Part shown: positions 20,279 through 22,646 of the stretch, piece by piece | Numbering within the stretch: position 1 is the first letter of the stretch | Layout of the letters: each line of letters opens with the position of its first letter | Position numbers and translations under genes: made by a program | Source of the DNA: a virus | IMG/VR virus record: IMGVR_UViG_3300009151_000427 | Coordinates: 1-22,646 of that record | Length of the DNA: 22,646 nt | Direction: 5' to 3' (one strand) | The notes under the pieces: generated by a model | Told to the model about the DNA's origin: nothing | The model's database searches: none | The model's input: only the letters and a program-made list of their open reading frames with translations

Positions 20279-20730
20279 TGGCTGAAAATCGTCTCGCTCG
20301 TGAGCTAGATACTCGTGAAACTACGCAGCGCGTCAAACAATGGCAGTCACCGACGCTATTGCCCACCCCTGAACCGGAAGAAGGCTACTCTTTCAGGTGG
20401 ATACGAACAGCACTCTTGGGTCAAGCTGACCCGACGAATGTGTCTGCAAAATTTCGTGAAGGCTGGGAACCCGTAAAATCGGAGAGTCAACCGAAAATGT
20501 TCGCTTACTCAGACCCTAACAGTAGATTCAAAGGCAATATCGAAATTGGTGGGCTTTTGCTGTGCAAAATTCCTAAAGAATTTATGGAACAACGCGCAGC
20601 GTATTACCAAAAAGCAGCCGCTGATCAGGTAACCGCCGTAGACAACAGTTTTATGCAGCAGAACGACGCACGTATGCCCTTGTTTAAAGAAAACAGGTCG
20701 TCTGTGACGTTCGGTAGCGGCAAAAAATAA
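20278..20730 (+). CDS. Conserved head-region protein of unknown function
   Basis: 150 residues. The first half contains YSFRWIRTALLGQADPTNVS, then REGWEPVKSE, a motif I recognise from phage head regions but without known role. The second half includes EIGGLLLCKIPKEFMEQRAA and ends with a polar tail (LFKENRSSVTFGSGKK). It starts in the scaffold stop codon (TAATG), so the two are translated together. It might be a minor head or assembly protein. No membrane span or catalytic motif is seen. Confidence 0.75.
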   Translation: MAENRLARELDTRETTQRVKQWQSPTLLPTPEPEEGYSFRWIRTALLGQADPTNVSAKFREGWEPVKSESQPKMFAYSDPNSRFKGNIEIGGLLLCKIPKEFMEQRAAYYQKAAADQVTAVDNSFMQQNDARMPLFKENRSSVTFGSGKK

Positions 20731-20757
20731 CTTAGATAAACCTTTTAGGAGTTAAAC

Positions 20758-21372
20758 ATGGCATATCCGACTATTGACGCCCCGTACGGGTTCAAGCCGG
20801 TCAATTTGCTAGGCGGTCAAGTCTACGCGGGTTCTACCCGTCAGATGACAATCGCTTCCGCACATGGCACGGCAATCTTCTTTGGTGACATCGTAATCAT
20901 GTCGTCAAACGGATGCATCAACAACGCGACTCTGACTGATTCTGCGGTTCAGGTTGCGGGTATTTTCATGGGTTGCAGCTACATCAACTCGTCCAGCCAA
21001 CGTGTTTATGGTCAGTATTTCCCGGCCTTGACTGCTGGCACCGTTGACACGGCTTCGGCTATCACCGCGTACGTTGCGGATGATCCTGATCTGGTCATGA
21101 AGGTGGCGATTGTTTCCGGCACGACGGTTATGAGTGGTATTAACCGCGCTGGTCTGGTTGGCGGAACGGCGGCTTGGGTTGCTAATCTGGGTAGCACTGC
21201 TACCGGTGACAGCAAACAAGCAATCCTTTCCACCACTGGCACTGCTACGACCCTGCCGCTTAAAGTCATCGACGTTGTTGCTGATACCGTGAACGCTGCT
21301 GGTTCTTTCACCGAAGTTCTGGTGACTTGGACTGGTCTTGTTCATATGTATCGCGGCGCGGCTGGCATCTAA
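20758..21372 (+). CDS. Virion structural protein, possibly capsid decoration
   Basis: 204 residues. It begins MAYPTIDAPYGFKPVNLLGG and is rich in Thr, Ser, Ala and Gly with alternating beta pattern (GSTRQMTIASAHGTAIFFGD, later TTGTATTLPLKVIDVVAD). It has no lysine-rich or catalytic part, which fits an extracellular-stable structural protein. It is directly before the major capsid gene and has its own strong AGGAG. Proteins in this position often trimerise on the capsid surface or bind the head vertices, but this role is inferred. Confidence 0.75.
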   Translation: MAYPTIDAPYGFKPVNLLGGQVYAGSTRQMTIASAHGTAIFFGDIVIMSSNGCINNATLTDSAVQVAGIFMGCSYINSSSQRVYGQYFPALTAGTVDTASAITAYVADDPDLVMKVAIVSGTTVMSGINRAGLVGGTAAWVANLGSTATGDSKQAILSTTGTATTLPLKVIDVVADTVNAAGSFTEVLVTWTGLVHMYRGAAGI

Positions 21373-21384
21373 GGAGAATGAACA

Positions 21385-22293
21385 ATGGCTATCTCACGCG
21401 CACAGCTACTTAAAGAACTCCTTCCGGGCCTGAACGCCTTGTTTGGTCTTGAGTACAAGAAGTATGGCGAAGAACACAAAGAGATTTTCGATGTTGAAAC
21501 CTCTGAGCGTTCGTTTGAAGAAGAAACCAAGCTGTCGGGCTTTTCGGCTGCTCCGGTCAAAAACGAAGGTAACGCTATCCAGTATGACAACGCACAGGAA
21601 GCGTGGACGGCTCGTTACCAACACGAAACCATCGCTCTGGGTTTCTCAATCACTGAAGAAGCGGTTGAAGATAACCTGTATGACAGCCTCTCGGCGCGTT
21701 ATACCAAAGGTCTGGCTCGTGCCATGGCCTACACCAAACAAGTCAAAGCTGCGGCAGTGCTGAACAACGCATTTTCCAGCATTCAGCTTGGTGGTGACGG
21801 CGTGGTTCTGTGTTCGGCTTCGCACCCGTTGGTTTCGGGTGGTGTGAACAGCAATACGGGTGGTGCCGCCGACTTGAATGAAACCTCGCTTGAGGCTGCT
21901 GTCATTCAAATCGCTGGCTGGGTTGATGAGCGCAGTCTGCTGATCGCCGCCAAACCGGTCAAGCTGATCCTGCCCCCGGCGTTGATGTTTGTTGGTACGC
22001 GTCTTCTGGAAACGGAACTGCGTGTTGGCACGAACAACAACGATGTCAATGCGTTGAAGAACAATGGTTCGATTCCGGGTGGGTATGCTGTTAACCACTT
22101 CCTGACCGACACCAATGCGTGGTTCTTGACGACTGATGTGCCGAATGGTCTGAAGCATTTTGTCCGCACTCCGCTCCAGAACTCAATGGACGGTGACTTC
22201 GATACGGGCAACGTAAGATACAAGAGCCGTGAGCGTTACAGCTTTGGCTTTTCTGATCCCCTCGGCATCTTCGGGGCTTCGGGTTCTTACTAA
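21385..22293 (+). CDS. Major capsid protein (Mu gpT-like)
   Basis: 302 residues, similar in length to Mu gpT. The N-terminus LKELLPGLNALFGLEYKKYG, then EEETKLSGFSAAPVKNEGNA, and the tract QYDNAQEAWTARYQHETIAL then GFSITEEAVEDNLYD, are typical of the Mu-like gpT/HK97-fold capsid group. A Gly/Asn-rich middle follows, and later a stretch LLIAAKPVKLILPPALMFVG. It has AAGGAG before the ATG and is followed by a terminator at 22310, consistent with high expression as the main head subunit. No delta-domain or protease is visible within the window. Confidence 0.92.
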   Translation: MAISRAQLLKELLPGLNALFGLEYKKYGEEHKEIFDVETSERSFEEETKLSGFSAAPVKNEGNAIQYDNAQEAWTARYQHETIALGFSITEEAVEDNLYDSLSARYTKGLARAMAYTKQVKAAAVLNNAFSSIQLGGDGVVLCSASHPLVSGGVNSNTGGAADLNETSLEAAVIQIAGWVDERSLLIAAKPVKLILPPALMFVGTRLLETELRVGTNNNDVNALKNNGSIPGGYAVNHFLTDTNAWFLTTDVPNGLKHFVRTPLQNSMDGDFDTGNVRYKSRERYSFGFSDPLGIFGASGSY

Positions 22294-22309
22294 TGTAGTA
22301 TGATTCAAG

Positions 22310-22336
22310 GGAGGGGTTTAAACGCCCCTCCTGTTT
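22310..22336 (+). terminator. Probable terminator after the capsid gene
   Basis: GGAGGGG (22310-22316) and CCCCTCC (22325-22331) pair with an eight-base loop, followed by TGTTT. The T run is short, so termination may be partial. It would reduce read-through from the highly expressed capsid gene. Confidence 0.65.
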
Positions 22337-22354
22337 CACCTTTCTGGGATTTTG

Positions 22355-22397
22355 CCTATACAGACTGCCCCAGCAGACTTAGTAGAGACGGTATAGG
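22355..22397 (+). other. Inverted repeat before the last gene
   Basis: CCTATAC (22355-22361) and GTATAGG (22391-22397) could pair, enclosing 29 bases that include a small CTG/CAG stem. It may fold in the 5' leader of the next gene or mark a regulatory site. Confidence 0.35.
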
Positions 22398-22425
22398 TTA
22401 GTGCTACTACACAAGGAGTTCCATC

Positions 22426-22646
22426 ATGGGACGTTCTACATTTGAAGGCCCAGTACTGTCTGGCGACAATCGTTTTGGCCCGTTTCGTAACGTGGGTTCT
22501 ATGGCGATGGTTCAGTCAGCCGCGCTAAACATTGCCACAACGACGGCAAACACTGCTGGCTACGGCGGCGCTTCTTCAGTTTTTGTAAAATCTAACGGCA
22601 TTCCTAATGCCAATGCGGTTATTTACACCCCAAGTTCCACCTCCCC
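22426..22646 (+). CDS. Probable structural protein, C-terminus cut by window edge
   Basis: 73 codons are visible (MGRSTFEGPVLSGDNRFGPF...), with AAGGAG nine bases before the ATG. The translation is Gly/Ser/Thr/Asn-rich (RNVGSMAMVQSAALNIATTT, then GYGGASSVFVKSNGIPNANA), typical of virion surface or head-completion proteins. The gene follows the capsid gene after a terminator and a 90-base leader. Its place suggests a minor head or decoration protein; there is too little sequence for a family name. Confidence 0.75.
   Translation, partial: MGRSTFEGPVLSGDNRFGPFRNVGSMAMVQSAALNIATTTANTAGYGGASSVFVKSNGIPNANAVIYTPSSTS

Overview
The window is part of a tailed double-stranded DNA phage genome (Caudoviricetes). 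It carries a virion-assembly cassette: TerS, TerL, a P22-type portal, a GroES-like protein, a scaffold, a structural protein and a Mu gpT-like major capsid protein. It also has long runs of tiny genes overlapping by 4 bp. There is no bacterial housekeeping gene, rRNA, tRNA or integrase. The host cannot be read from the sequence. Base composition is balanced and Shine-Dalgarno sites are of the ordinary AGGAG type, so a Gram-negative (possibly freshwater) host is a guess.

Layout. (1) 1-11413, minus strand: about 28 tightly packed genes read leftward from a control region. The far left holds small, partly paralogous proteins of unknown function (1-2777) and a VRR-NUC nuclease. Next come a DUF3150-like protein, a protein joining an HExxH metallopeptidase-like domain to a von Willebrand A domain, and a MoxR-type AAA+ ATPase, which look like one functional module. 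Further right are a YPE(K/R)-repeat basic protein, an M20/M28-type zinc peptidase, a 506-residue Cys-rich protein and several small proteins. (2) 11414-12925: about 1.5 kb without a convincing gene. It holds a leftward sigma70-type promoter with both hexamers perfect and a 17-bp spacer, direct and inverted repeats, a 36-bp pure A/T tract, a C/A-rich minisatellite and four copies of a 17-19 bp palindrome GTCGGACA(A/T)TGTCCGAC. (3) 12926-13432, minus: one isolated Ala/Lys-rich gene with its own strong terminator and a fifth palindrome just upstream of a perfect -35 box. (4) 13433-13803: a C-tract-rich spacer. (5) 13804-22646, plus: the packaging and head genes, a terminator after the capsid gene, and the start of another probable structural gene.

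Working model. Leftward genes probably supply replication, takeover and recombination functions, while rightward genes build the head. The 2.4-kb region between them probably contains the transcription switch and may contain a replication origin. The repeated palindrome is the most striking unexplained signal. It occurs five times in this control region and once more inside the metallopeptidase/VWA gene, so it could be the site of a phage- or host-encoded DNA-binding protein or an RNA hairpin shared by the transcripts. Names rest on motifs visible in the translations; no database search was possible.
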